Program-made: the position numbers and the translations under genes
The notes under the pieces: model-generated
Told to the model about the DNA's origin: nothing
The model's input: only the letters and a program-made list of their open reading frames with translations
Database searches by the model: none
Assembly: GCA_009783245.1 (NCBI GenBank)
Contig: WRHL01000004.1
Span: forward strand, 1 to 56,221
Source: Coriobacteriia bacterium
Lineage (GTDB): Bacteria; Actinomycetota; Coriobacteriia; Coriobacteriales; UBA8131
DNA length: 56,221 nt
Direction: 5' to 3'
Shown: piece after piece, positions 1 to 8,988 of the stretch
Numbering within the stretch: the first letter of the stretch is position 1
Layout of the letters: the number at the start of each line of letters is the position of its first letter

Positions 1-948
1 AACTTCAACATTGACGCTTTCCCCTGGTCCAAGAACCAGATCGCCAAAGTCGACAAAGACCGCACGGGTATTGGAGTCGCCTCCGGCGCTTGTCCAGACG
101 GTGCCGGTCCAGAAAGCGGCTTGCAGATCCTGCAGATCCAGCACGGCCTCGCCGTGCAGGCCGTAGCGCGGTACGCTGCCGCTGTTGTTGGGCGAGGTAG
201 TGGTGAAGTACATGCTGCTTGCCGCACTGGTGGCGACACCCCGGTAGTCGATACTTCCCCAGGTACCCAGGTTATCGTTATGTCGAGGCAGGATGTCGTA
301 CACACGGATGCTGGTTAAATCGACCATACCTGAATTGGTCAAAGTTAGCCGCATAATGACGGTCGAGTTGGGAGATACCGATACCAGCGGGGCCTGTTCC
401 CATTCGCCGCCAGCAACCGAGTTCAGCACATCTATGCTGTAAGCCAGGTCGCCCAGAAGAGGCAATGCGATCTGTGGGTTGTCCATTGTCTCCAAGAGCT
501 GCTCGCTGCTCGGTATTCCTGGAGGCTCCTCGTTGTCAAGTGTTGAAGGAGTGGGCGTTTCGCCCAGTTGACCCACCAACTCCAGACAAGGTTCCCCTGT
601 CTGGCAGTGCGCGTGAGCGCACGTAAGCTGGTCTCCCCTGATATAGTCATCAGGCTCGCCCACTCCTTCAAAGACCCACTCAACGGTGTCTTCGGATAAT
701 CCATCATTCTCCGGGTCTATCAGTTCCCCGTCTTCATAACAATCCTCACTATGGGCATGGCCAAAAGTTACGATCTGCCATAGCGGGATGAGTTCATAGC
801 AATCCTCGCTGTGCTCATGGGTGCAGGCTTCTTCTTCCTCAGCATATACAAAGAAGGACCCCTGCAAGGGACCAAGCAGTAAGAATGCAGCAAGCAGGAG
901 GATGAGCATGAGCCCAGACAAAGCCTTGTTCTTCAAAAGGGCCCGCAT
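1..948 (-). CDS. Secreted surface protein, 3' end beyond window
   Basis: An open frame runs from a start at 948 off the left edge, about 316 residues visible. It opens with a basic stretch and a long hydrophobic segment ending in VYA, a signal peptide of roughly 38 residues. Next come two CxHxHSEDCYE-like motifs (THEHSEDCYE and HAHSEDCYE) and a third His/Cys cluster (CAHAHC), as seen at the N-terminus of many LPXTG or CNA-B adhesins of Gram-positive bacteria. The rest looks like a beta-sandwich of the DUF11/isopeptide type. Three ATG codons lie in a row; the third (948) is best spaced from AGGAG. The first overlaps the sigma-factor stop as ATGA, so the two genes are translationally coupled. 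Any sorting signal lies outside the window. Function as adhesin or pilin is inferred. Confidence 0.8.
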   Translation of the reverse strand, partial: MRALLKNKALSGLMLILLLAAFLLLGPLQGSFFVYAEEEEACTHEHSEDCYELIPLWQIVTFGHAHSEDCYEDGELIDPENDGLSEDTVEWVFEGVGEPDDYIRGDQLTCAHAHCQTGEPCLELVGQLGETPTPSTLDNEEPPGIPSSEQLLETMDNPQIALPLLGDLAYSIDVLNSVAGGEWEQAPLVSVSPNSTVIMRLTLTNSGMVDLTSIRVYDILPRHNDNLGTWGSIDYRGVATSAASSMYFTTTSPNNSGSVPRYGLHGEAVLDLQDLQAAFWTGTVWTSAGGDSNTRAVFVDFGDLVLGPGESVNVEV

Positions 949-950
949 CA

Positions 951-2129
951 TCATGCTCCTGTCCGGATCGAGAAGCTACCGGTCAGGGTATAGCTGTGGC
1001 CGTATTCGTCCAGCAAGGTGAAGACCAGCAGGTATTCGCCGTCTTTACCCTCGATCCGCAGGCGCGTCAACGCGTCGTCTGCGTTGCTGCCCGTGCCAGA
1101 GAAGAGCACAGATGTCTGGTCGAGTGTAGTGATATCCCAGGCTATGACATCCAGCTCGCCATATTCGCTATCGGAGCTCACAAAAGCCTGCTGAGGATTC
1201 AGATGCTCATAACCAGCCGCCCCGCCTGAGAAGACGATACTGGCGGTGGCTTCGCTGACTGATGCCGGCGCCTCATACGGCGCAACCTCAGGGGCGATGA
1301 CCCCTCCGGTCCAAAGGCCCACAGTAAGCGCGGTCACCGTGAGTACTGTTGCTGCAACAGAGGTAACGGGGCCCAGCAGGATCGATGACAGTGAGCTTTT
1401 CACTACGGCAAGGCCGGCCAGCGCTGCCCCCCCCAGCGCTGCACCGCCCATTGCCAGTTGCTCAATCCGCGAGCTATCGAGGATTTCTGCCTCCTGCTGG
1501 AATATCTGGGCCAACAGTGGCCCTATGGGAAGGAAGGCCGCTCCGCGCAGAGCGCTGGTCTTGTCGGCCTTCTTCTGTATCTCGATCTTGATCTTATCCA
1601 ATGCGAGCACCAGGTAACGTGCAACGCTTTGCTTTGTCACCCCCATCACCGAGGCTGCCTCAGTGATGGTGAGCCCATCATAGTAATGGAGCAATACGGC
1701 TTCCAGTTGCCGCTCCGGGAGGCTGTCGACGATGCTCATCACTTCTCTTCTGTCTTCTTCTTTGATGACGTACTCATCGGGAAGGAATGCCTCGTTCTCC
1801 TCCACGGCGGTCTCCAGGTAATCCTGGATGTTCAAGATGGTCGCGGTCTTTGAGCTTTTCTCGATGTGCCTGTTGGTCTCATTGATGATGATGGTGTTCA
1901 ACCAACCGCCAAAGGCGCGGGGATCCTGCAGGTCCTTGATCTTGGAGCAGACGCGGGCCAGGATCTCCTGGGTCGCGTCCTCAGCGTCCTGTTTGTTGTG
2001 CAGTTTGCGCATCACACGGAAGAGTACGCCTCGAGCGATTTCCTTGCAGAGAGCGACCAGGGCTTCGCGATCGTCCTGCATCGCCCTTTCCACCAGTCTT
2101 TCCTGCGCTGACCTCTCCATGCCTGCCAT
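951..2129 (-). CDS. ECF-type sigma factor with fused membrane and outer domain
   Basis: Residues 10-90 match sigma region 2 (DAEDATQEILARV) and residues 125-185 match region 4 with a helix-turn-helix (TITEAASVMGVTKQSVARYL). Unlike ordinary ECF sigma factors of about 170-200 residues, this one has 392. After region 4 comes an Ala/Gly-rich linker, one predicted transmembrane helix (about 248-272) and a 115-residue C-terminal region that would lie outside the cell and looks beta-rich. No separate anti-sigma gene is adjacent, so the fused part may act as an in-cis sensor or anchor; this is inference. It sits 4 bp after a small ORF and overlaps the surface protein gene by 3-4 bp, so it probably controls or responds to that surface protein. 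Confidence 0.85.
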   Translation of the reverse strand: MAGMERSAQERLVERAMQDDREALVALCKEIARGVLFRVMRKLHNKQDAEDATQEILARVCSKIKDLQDPRAFGGWLNTIIINETNRHIEKSSKTATILNIQDYLETAVEENEAFLPDEYVIKEEDRREVMSIVDSLPERQLEAVLLHYYDGLTITEAASVMGVTKQSVARYLVLALDKIKIEIQKKADKTSALRGAAFLPIGPLLAQIFQQEAEILDSSRIEQLAMGGAALGGAALAGLAVVKSSLSSILLGPVTSVAATVLTVTALTVGLWTGGVIAPEVAPYEAPASVSEATASIVFSGGAAGYEHLNPQQAFVSSDSEYGELDVIAWDITTLDQTSVLFSGTGSNADDALTRLRIEGKDGEYLLVFTLLDEYGHSYTLTGSFSIRTGA

Positions 2130-2133
2130 CCCG

Positions 2134-2340
2134 CTAGATCTCTCCGGCCCAAATCTTCAGTAGAATTGGCGCCAAGACCCGCTGCACCTGTTCATCGGTG
2201 ATGGTCTCTTCTTCATATCTATCGAATATCAGCTTGAGAGTTGGGGACTTTGGCGGCTCTTCAGGACGGGCGAACACAAGGATGTCTGCATTCTGGGGGA
2301 GCGGGTTCTTGCGCACGAAGTTGAAGACGCTACGCCGCAT
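2134..2340 (-). CDS. Small hypothetical protein, first gene of sigma operon
   Basis: A 68-residue ORF ending 4 bp before the sigma-factor start and preceded by a plausible promoter at 2430-2458. The product is charged, with no membrane segment or signal peptide; the C-terminal half (FDRYEEETITDEQVQRVLAPILLKIWAGEI, split here only by reading) resembles a short amphipathic helical protein. Its ribosome-binding site is weak (GGTGAGCGGAAAGC before ATG). I do not recognise a family. The tight spacing to the sigma gene is the main support for it being real; a leader peptide or a small sigma partner are both possible. Confidence 0.5.
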   Translation of the reverse strand: MRRSVFNFVRKNPLPQNADILVFARPEEPPKSPTLKLIFDRYEEETITDEQVQRVLAPILLKIWAGEI

Positions 2341-2429
2341 GCTTTCCGCTCACCGCCCTTCCCTACCAGAGGAGTGTCCTCTTCCCAAAAAAACCTAATA
2401 TGACGCCCTTATTTACCATAGACCCCCTA

Positions 2430-2458
2430 AATCTACGATTGTCAGCAAAGATTTGCAA
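2430..2458 (-). promoter_or_regulatory. Sigma-70-type promoter for the sigma/surface-protein operon
   Basis: On the minus strand TTGCAA (2458-2453) and TAGATT (2435-2430) are separated by exactly 17 bp. The site lies just past the alaS stop codon and about 90 bp upstream of the small ORF, where the next operon needs a promoter. The call rests on sequence match only. Confidence 0.45.
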
Positions 2459-2465
2459 AAAATAT

Positions 2466-5117
2466 TCAATTCCCGAGGTTTTTTTTCGCCTGAGCGAGAG
2501 CTTCATCGATGCCAGCGGTATCTTTGCCGCCTGCCTGGGCCATGGAGGGCTTACCGCCACCTCCGCCTTTGATGAGGGGTGCGATCTGTTTTATGAGGGC
2601 GCCGGCGTCGAATCCGGCCTGGATGGCCGCCGATGCGCCGGCAGCCAGAAGCAGCGGACTTCCCTGCGGGGTCACGCCACCAAGTACCACAGCGGCCTTA
2701 TCGCCAAGCCGTGTATGCACCAGGTCCCAGAGGTTACGCAGGCCGTCGGCGTCCAGGCCGTCGGCCCGGGTGACAACCAGGGAGTAGCCTTCCAGATCCA
2801 GCGCCTGCTCGATCAGCATGTCTATGCTTTCCACAGCAGCTGACTGGCGTTGGTGTTTGAGTGCTGCCTCCAGCTCCTGGAGGTGCTTCACCAGCGCTTC
2901 TATGCGCTCGGGTAGCTCCTGGGGTTGCGTCTTGAGGACTTCAGCGGCCCGCCGTAGGTTGGATCGGATGCGGTTCATATAGTGCAACGCCTCAAAGCCT
3001 GTCACAGCCTCGATACGGCGCAGGTTCGCTCCCACGGATGACTCTCCCGTTATCTTGAGGAATCCTATCTGGGAGGTGTGGTTGACATGTGTGCCGCCGC
3101 AGAGCTCCCTGGAGGCTGATCCTGCCTCAAGGACGCGTACGGTATCGCCGTACTTCTCGCCAAAGAGCGCTGTGACGCCGCTGGCGCGGGCCTCGTCCAG
3201 GCTGGTCTCATAGGCTTTGACCGGCGCGTCTTCCAGGATAGCCGCATTGACGAGGTCCTCTACCTCGAGCAGCTGCTGGGGGGTCACCGCCTCGAAATGC
3301 GTGAAGTCGAAGCGCAGACGCTCAGGGGCAACCAGGGATCCGGCCTGCCTGATATGGTCACCGAGTACCTGCTTCAGTGCGCGGTGCAGCAGGTGGGTCG
3401 CTGTGTGGTTGCGCTCTATGCTCTCGCGACGGGTGACGTCTATCTGTGCTGTGAGCTTGTCACCAACCGCCAGAGTGCCTGCTTCGAGCTGGCCGCTGTG
3501 CGCATACACGCCATCATGGAGCTTGGTATCCTCTACGGTAAAGACCGCCGTTGAGCCTTGCATCTGACCGGTATCACCCACCTGACCGCCCATCTCGGCG
3601 TAGAAAGGCGTTTTGTCCAGGATGACCTGGGCCTTCTGGCCGGCTGCGATGCTCTCGACCAGGGTCGGGGCGCCGCCTTCTGGCTGGCTGGCATCCTGCA
3701 CCACCAGGGCGAGCACCGTAGCTTCAAGCCCACGCTGGGTATATCCCAGGAAACCTGTGGGGCCCGTGGCGCTTGAGACCGCTCTGAAGACCCCGCTTCC
3801 TGTGCCCCAGGCATCGTCTTTGGCGGCTGCGCGGGCGCGCTCGCGCTGCTCTTCCATAAAGGTCTCAAAGGCAACGCGATCCACCTCGACGCCCTGCTCG
3901 GCGGCTATCTCCACGGTGAGGTCAATGGGGAAACCGTAGCGGTCATGGAGTTCGAAGGCGGCCTTGCCAGACAGCAGTGGTGACGTGGGATCAAGCCGTG
4001 CCAGATGGGCATCCAGATAGCTTTGTCCCTGGCGCAGTGTCTGGTTGAAACGCTCCTCCTCCGCGCTGACGATGCGCTCGATGAGCGGCTGGTTCTCGAC
4101 AAGCTCAGGGTAGGGCCCGCCCATCTGTGTTATGACCTCGGTGATATAGGGGGCAAGGAAGGGCGGCTCCATACCGATGAGCTGGCCATGGCGCACGGCA
4201 CGGCGCAGCAGGCGGCGCAGCACATAGCCACGGCCCTCGTTGGCGGGCAGTACGCCATCCGCAATCAGAAAGGTGATGGCGCGGGCGTGGTCGGCGCAGA
4301 TACGCAGGCTTAAGTCGAGTGTGCCGCCGCTGCCATAGCGGGTGTCACTGAGGCGCTCCCCCACCGCGATCAGGCCGCGTAGGATGTCCGTCTCGTAATT
4401 GGATTGCACACCCTGCAACAGGGCTGCCGTACGTTCAAGCCCCATGCCGGTGTCGATGTTCTTGTGCGGCAGGGGCACCAGCGTGCCGTCCTCCTGCCGG
4501 TCGAACTGCGTGAAGACGCAGTTCCAGTACTCCAGGTAGCGGTCACAGTCGCAGCCCGGCGCACAGTCGGGGCTGCCACAGCCCACCTCGGGCCCCTGGT
4601 CATAGTAGAGCTCGCTGCAGGGGCCGCAGGGGCCGGTAGGCCCGGCCATCCAGAAGTTATCCTTCTCGCCCAGGCGTGTTATATGGTCCTCCGGCACGCC
4701 CAGGGACTTCCATATCCCAATGGTCTCGTCGTCATCGAGGTAGACCGAGAAGTACAGGCGCGCAGGGTCGAAGCCCAACACCTCTGTGGAGAACTCCAGG
4801 GCCCAGGCGCACATCTCCTGTTTGAAGTAGGCGCCAAAGCTGAAGTTGCCGAGCATCTCGAAGAAACTCTGGTGACGACCGGTGGTGCCGATGATGTCGA
4901 TGTCTGTGAGGCGGACGCATTTCTGCACTGTGGTGGCGCCGACAAAGGGCGCCTCAAGCTGCTTTTGCTGCAGGAAGTAGGGTTTGAACTGCACCATACC
5001 CGCGCTGGTGAGCAGCATGGAGGGGTCGTCGGGGATAAGCGATGATGAAGGATAGCGCTTGCAACCCTTGGCCTCGAAGAAGGCCAGGTACTTCTCGCGC
5101 AGCTCGCTACTCTTCAC
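2466..5117 (-). CDS. alaS: Alanyl-tRNA synthetase
   Basis: Class II aminoacyl-tRNA synthetase that charges tRNA-Ala. The N-terminal catalytic core carries RHQSFFEMLGNFSFG at residues 81-95, a hallmark of AlaRS. The editing domain has HTATHLLHRAL and the downstream CGGTHV motif of the metal-binding editing site, and the C-Ala domain ends in GGGGGKPSMAQAGG. A Cys-rich insert (CGSPDCAPGCDC) follows the class II motif region. The start chosen is GTG at 5117, preceded by GGGGAG, giving 883 residues, the usual length; a longer reading frame upstream would run far into the permease gene. It overlaps the AI-2E permease gene by 11 bp, implying cotranscription and translational coupling. Confidence 0.97.
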   Translation of the reverse strand: MKSSELREKYLAFFEAKGCKRYPSSSLIPDDPSMLLTSAGMVQFKPYFLQQKQLEAPFVGATTVQKCVRLTDIDIIGTTGRHQSFFEMLGNFSFGAYFKQEMCAWALEFSTEVLGFDPARLYFSVYLDDDETIGIWKSLGVPEDHITRLGEKDNFWMAGPTGPCGPCSELYYDQGPEVGCGSPDCAPGCDCDRYLEYWNCVFTQFDRQEDGTLVPLPHKNIDTGMGLERTAALLQGVQSNYETDILRGLIAVGERLSDTRYGSGGTLDLSLRICADHARAITFLIADGVLPANEGRGYVLRRLLRRAVRHGQLIGMEPPFLAPYITEVITQMGGPYPELVENQPLIERIVSAEEERFNQTLRQGQSYLDAHLARLDPTSPLLSGKAAFELHDRYGFPIDLTVEIAAEQGVEVDRVAFETFMEEQRERARAAAKDDAWGTGSGVFRAVSSATGPTGFLGYTQRGLEATVLALVVQDASQPEGGAPTLVESIAAGQKAQVILDKTPFYAEMGGQVGDTGQMQGSTAVFTVEDTKLHDGVYAHSGQLEAGTLAVGDKLTAQIDVTRRESIERNHTATHLLHRALKQVLGDHIRQAGSLVAPERLRFDFTHFEAVTPQQLLEVEDLVNAAILEDAPVKAYETSLDEARASGVTALFGEKYGDTVRVLEAGSASRELCGGTHVNHTSQIGFLKITGESSVGANLRRIEAVTGFEALHYMNRIRSNLRRAAEVLKTQPQELPERIEALVKHLQELEAALKHQRQSAAVESIDMLIEQALDLEGYSLVVTRADGLDADGLRNLWDLVHTRLGDKAAVVLGGVTPQGSPLLLAAGASAAIQAGFDAGALIKQIAPLIKGGGGGKPSMAQAGGKDTAGIDEALAQAKKNLGN

Positions 5118-6330
5118 GGATCTCCCCTTGGCTCTCCCCCTCTTCTGATGACGCCGCGGCAGCGCCTTTCTTTTTGTGGCGGGTGTGCGGCGTCTTGAAG
5201 ATGGCGCCTTTCTCGTTCTCAAGGGTACGCCCCGTGCGTTTCTCAAAGTAATACACATAGATAGCCTTGGCGGCCGAAAGCAGGGGCACGGCGCTTATCA
5301 GGCCTATCGCACCGCCAAGCGCGCCGCCGGTGAAGACGCCCACAAGGACCACAGCGGGGTGGAGGTCGACTACCGAGGACATGACGCGCGGGTAGATGAA
5401 GTTGTCGACGAACTGCTCGGCGAATATGGTGACGAGGATGGAGATGAGGGCTACAAGCGGACTGACGAAGATGCCGATCGCAGCGACGACGATGCCGGCG
5501 ATCCAGGGACCCACGTAGGGGATGAAGTTCATAAGGCCCACCAAAAGGCCGAGGACCGCCGGGTAGGGCAGCCCCAGGAAGTAATAGCCCACACCGGCGA
5601 TGATGCCGGTGCAGGTGCCTGAGATGGTCATGCCGCGGAGGTAGCCGCCAAAGGCGCGGCTGAAGGTGGAGGAGATGAAGAGGACGTCTTTCTCCCATTT
5701 GGGGCCCATGATGATGCGCAGCTCCTTGCCGATGCGGGGCAGGTCCTTGAGGATCCAGAAGCCGACGATAAGGGAAACGGTCAGTACGATAAGTGCGGTG
5801 ACAAGGCTCATGCCCAGGTTGATGGCGCCCAGGGCTGACTGCGAGACGATGTCCGCGGCCCAGCCGGAGAGGTCTGAGGCCACGCCGCCAACGAGCTGCT
5901 GGATGTTGCTGTCCTCCAACAGGTAGCTGTACTCCTGGTAGAAGTAGTTGAAGGAGTTGGTGGCGCTGTTGACGTAGCCCGGGATGAGCTGGATGAGGCC
6001 GATGATCTGCCTGGTGATGAGGGGGATGAAGATCAGCAGGATGACGGTGACGATGAGGATGCCACCAAGATAGGCGATGAGGGAGCCGGGCAGGCGGTGG
6101 ATGCCTTTTCTTTCCATCCAGGCGACGGGCACGCGCAGGATGAAGACGATGAAGGCAGAGAGCGCCATGATGGCGAGCGCCGTCATGATCTGGCCGAGGA
6201 CGTAGCCGATGCCGATGACAAGGGCGATGATGCCTATGACGGCCCAGACAAGGTAGAAGAGGCGCTTGGTGCGTTCGGTGCGCGCTATGGACTCAGCGGG
6301 CTTGTCTGTTATGGCTGGTTTATCTGGCAT
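5107..6330 (-). CDS. AI-2E family membrane permease
   Basis: A 407-residue integral membrane protein of the AI-2E transporter family (PF01594). Several hydrophobic helices are clear, with the conserved block GLPYPAVLGLLVGLMNFIPYVGP and the following GGALGGAIGLISAVPLL near the C-terminus. The tail after about residue 365 is charged and rich in Lys, Glu and Ser and lies in the cytoplasm. Substrates of this family vary (autoinducer export, sodium/proton exchange), so no substrate is proposed. In many actinobacteria the gene lies directly before alaS, as here. Confidence 0.9.
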   Translation of the reverse strand: MPDKPAITDKPAESIARTERTKRLFYLVWAVIGIIALVIGIGYVLGQIMTALAIMALSAFIVFILRVPVAWMERKGIHRLPGSLIAYLGGILIVTVILLIFIPLITRQIIGLIQLIPGYVNSATNSFNYFYQEYSYLLEDSNIQQLVGGVASDLSGWAADIVSQSALGAINLGMSLVTALIVLTVSLIVGFWILKDLPRIGKELRIIMGPKWEKDVLFISSTFSRAFGGYLRGMTISGTCTGIIAGVGYYFLGLPYPAVLGLLVGLMNFIPYVGPWIAGIVVAAIGIFVSPLVALISILVTIFAEQFVDNFIYPRVMSSVVDLHPAVVLVGVFTGGALGGAIGLISAVPLLSAAKAIYVYYFEKRTGRTLENEKGAIFKTPHTRHKKKGAAAASSEEGESQGEIREE

Positions 6331-6357
6331 GGCTGTTCACTGCGTTGTTTTGGCTCC

Positions 6358-7191
6358 TCAGGCGATGAACTTGTGGGAGTTCTTTGGCGGTGGTGACGAG
6401 GATTTGCTCTTTGGTGGCTTCAGGTCGGTGCGCAGGCGCAGAGGACTGGGCTCCTGCGGCTGCGATGCTGTCTGGCTGGGGGTTGTTGCCAGTTCTGGGA
6501 TTGTCGCCAACTCTGGGATCGACACCAGCTCAGGGGTCAGCTCACCCTCTGTAGCTGGAGTGAGGCCAGACTTGAATTCTGATGACTCGATCTGTCTTTC
6601 CAGCTCTGCGAGAAGCGCCTCTGCCTCGGCGATAGCCCTTTCCTCTTCTGCTGCCTCAGTGTCTGCAAGTACGGCTGCCTCTGCTTTCTCCTGCGCCGCC
6701 AGCTGGGCTGCCTCTGCCTGGGCCTCCTTTGCTTCCTCAGCCTCCAGGGCCTCGGCCAGTACGTTCTCAACACGCTTCTCTGCCCGGCGGTCGCTGAAGG
6801 CTGAGCGGATCTTGTCGGTTGCGCTGGTGAGCAGGTTCAGGGGCGCATCGGTGATTCCTGTTATCTTCTTCACAGCGCCGCTGGCGACATCGGTGACGTC
6901 GGTGATATCTGCGAGGATCTGGTCGGCGCGCATGAGTTCGAGGTTGACCGCATCAACAGTCAGTGAGATCCGCTCGACAAGCGGCTCCACGCGCTTAAGC
7001 GACGGATCGAGCGTGTCAAGCGTGGTGTTCACCTTTGCGAGGGTGGTATCGACCGACACCACCACTCCCTCGATCGACTTGGTCGCCTTTCGCAGGGTCT
7101 TGATAAGCTCGATGGCAACGAAAACCAAGGCCACGATAAGAATGATCGCGACGCCAATAAGAATCGGTATCAGAATATCCTGTGCACTCAT
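6358..7191 (-). CDS. DUF948 membrane-anchored coiled-coil protein
   Basis: 277 residues. One N-terminal transmembrane helix (ILIPILIGVAIILIVALVFV) is followed by a long helical region with repeated TL..V..TL..LDPSL spacing typical of DUF948 proteins. Then an Ala/Glu-rich coiled coil (about 140-210) and a Pro/Ser-rich tail follow. The start is placed at 7191 because GGGAGG lies 8 bases upstream; a start 18 bases earlier would put that Shine-Dalgarno inside the gene. Biochemical function of DUF948 is unknown. Same strand as the permease and alaS, 27 bp upstream, so probably one transcription unit. Confidence 0.85.
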   Translation of the reverse strand: MSAQDILIPILIGVAIILIVALVFVAIELIKTLRKATKSIEGVVVSVDTTLAKVNTTLDTLDPSLKRVEPLVERISLTVDAVNLELMRADQILADITDVTDVASGAVKKITGITDAPLNLLTSATDKIRSAFSDRRAEKRVENVLAEALEAEEAKEAQAEAAQLAAQEKAEAAVLADTEAAEEERAIAEAEALLAELERQIESSEFKSGLTPATEGELTPELVSIPELATIPELATTPSQTASQPQEPSPLRLRTDLKPPKSKSSSPPPKNSHKFIA

Positions 7192-7317
7192 TTCTACTGC
7201 CTCCCTCAAATCCTCACCCGGATATCATAACAGAACCACACTTTCAGGAATCATCAAATGACTTAGAATGAGTAGACATACGTACTGCTGAACTCAGAAT
7301 AGTGAGGCGGGGATTCC

Positions 7318-8979
7318 ATGAAGGCCTTTCTGAGCAATCTCATCAGGCAGACAACCTTCTCGATTGGGAGGTTCTTCTCCACGTTCTGCCTTTCCATCCT
7401 CTTCTTCCTTGTCACTTCCTATGCGGTGATCTGGGAGCCAAGTGCTGCCGTCTTATCGATCCTACTCAGGGTTGCGCTTACCCTCGCTTTTGGCATGCTG
7501 CTTTGCACGCTGGGGAAGCTGCTTTTCGAGAGGTTCAATTGGAGCCTCAGGGTTAACAGGGTGGCTTTTGAGTCAGGGCTGGTAGTGCTGAGTGGGCTTG
7601 CCTATCCCGCCCTCAGCAAGGTTGAGGACAACCAGTATGTCATGGCAGGGTATCTTGGGGTCATGCTCGCTTTGTTCGCGCTGATACTCTTCTTCTCCGA
7701 TACAAAAGGCATATCGCTGACTATCTCCCATATATTCAAGAACAGCATGGTCAACCTGCTCGCGTGCCTCATTGTGTTTGCAGGTACCTCACTGTGTCTC
7801 TTTGCGTTCTTCTCGTTGATACATGAGCCTGCGAATTCATACAAGGCTTACCTTGTGGACTCACTGTTCATTTGGGTTGTGCTGTTCTTGAACCTCTCGC
7901 TGACCGCCATTCCACACAAGGACACCGAGTACACGTTCCCCAAGGTCTTCAGGGTGATGATCTGCTACGTCGCTTTGCCGGTATATCTGCTCTTGATTGG
8001 TATCCTCTATATCTACCTGGGTAAGATCGTGGTTACCATGAGCTTTCCCTCAGGACAGGTAAACTGGTTTGCTTCAGTTGCGTCTTTGCTGTTCGTCTTC
8101 TTCATCCTCACCTTGGGACACTACAGAGAAGAGAACAAGCTTGCCCGGGCATTTGTCAGGTTTGCCGGCTTTGGCATCATCCCGATAATCGCGATGCAGT
8201 TCATCGCCATGTATATCCGCCTGTCCAGCTATGGACTGACTGCCCCGCGCTACGTTTCACTGGCGCTTAATGTGCTCGCGCTGGTGTTTGCTGTTGTTTC
8301 CCTGATCAGGAATGGAAGGTTCATCAAGCACCTGTTATTGGTGGCGGTTGTGGCTTCCCTTCTGCTTACGGTCACACCGTTGAATCTCTATGATGTGCCG
8401 CTTAGGGAACAGGCTGCCAGGTTGACGCGGGTCCTGGAGCAGAACAACATGGTGGCTGAGGGGAAGATCGTAGCGAAAGATCATATCTCCCTGGAGGATA
8501 AGATAGCGATCACCAGCGCCTTTGAGTACCTCACCCGTAATGCGATGGATGAGGGGAAACTGCCTGACATCATAAAGGATATCAACAGGAGGAGATTCGC
8601 TGAGGTCTTTGGATTTGCGCCTGAGTATGAAGATGATTGGCGCAGATTGCAAAGCGACTATACCTGGTATTACTTCAGGCAAAGCTATAGCTTCATTGAT
8701 ACTGAGGGGTATAGCAGGTTGTACAACATCTCGAAACCCTCCTACGATGCAGCTGATAGCATTGCATTAACTGGCTCTGACGAACAGCCGCTCAGTTTTG
8801 ATATCACCAGGGAAATCGAAATGCTCTTTGAGCAATACGGGCAAAGCGCCGATGACGTTACCATGGAATTCGATGTCGAGGGTGGAAAACTGCTACTGAC
8901 GTATGTCAGCTTTCAGGTCACCAAAGAGGGCGTTTTGACCATCAACTTCTTTGATGGTTACTACCTGGTGCGTGAATAG
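7318..8979 (+). CDS. DUF4153-type polytopic membrane protein
   Basis: 553 residues. The first ~350 form about ten to eleven hydrophobic helices; the motif SSYGLTAPRYVSLALNVLALVF near residue 305-325 is typical of DUF4153 proteins. The last 200 residues are soluble and charged and probably extracytoplasmic. GAGGCGGGG precedes the ATG by a proper distance. It is the only plus-strand gene in a minus-strand block and ends 9 bp from the rarA stop codon, so the two genes are convergent with almost no spacer. Function unknown in the family. Confidence 0.8.
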   Translation: MKAFLSNLIRQTTFSIGRFFSTFCLSILFFLVTSYAVIWEPSAAVLSILLRVALTLAFGMLLCTLGKLLFERFNWSLRVNRVAFESGLVVLSGLAYPALSKVEDNQYVMAGYLGVMLALFALILFFSDTKGISLTISHIFKNSMVNLLACLIVFAGTSLCLFAFFSLIHEPANSYKAYLVDSLFIWVVLFLNLSLTAIPHKDTEYTFPKVFRVMICYVALPVYLLLIGILYIYLGKIVVTMSFPSGQVNWFASVASLLFVFFILTLGHYREENKLARAFVRFAGFGIIPIIAMQFIAMYIRLSSYGLTAPRYVSLALNVLALVFAVVSLIRNGRFIKHLLLVAVVASLLLTVTPLNLYDVPLREQAARLTRVLEQNNMVAEGKIVAKDHISLEDKIAITSAFEYLTRNAMDEGKLPDIIKDINRRRFAEVFGFAPEYEDDWRRLQSDYTWYYFRQSYSFIDTEGYSRLYNISKPSYDAADSIALTGSDEQPLSFDITREIEMLFEQYGQSADDVTMEFDVEGGKLLLTYVSFQVTKEGVLTINFFDGYYLVRE

Positions 8980-8988
8980 TTGACGTCC

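Noticed and set aside
4404-5045. Long plus-strand ORF (213 residues) opposite alaS
   Set aside because: Antisense shadow of a highly conserved gene; no domain, no ribosome-binding site, composition follows the complementary codons.
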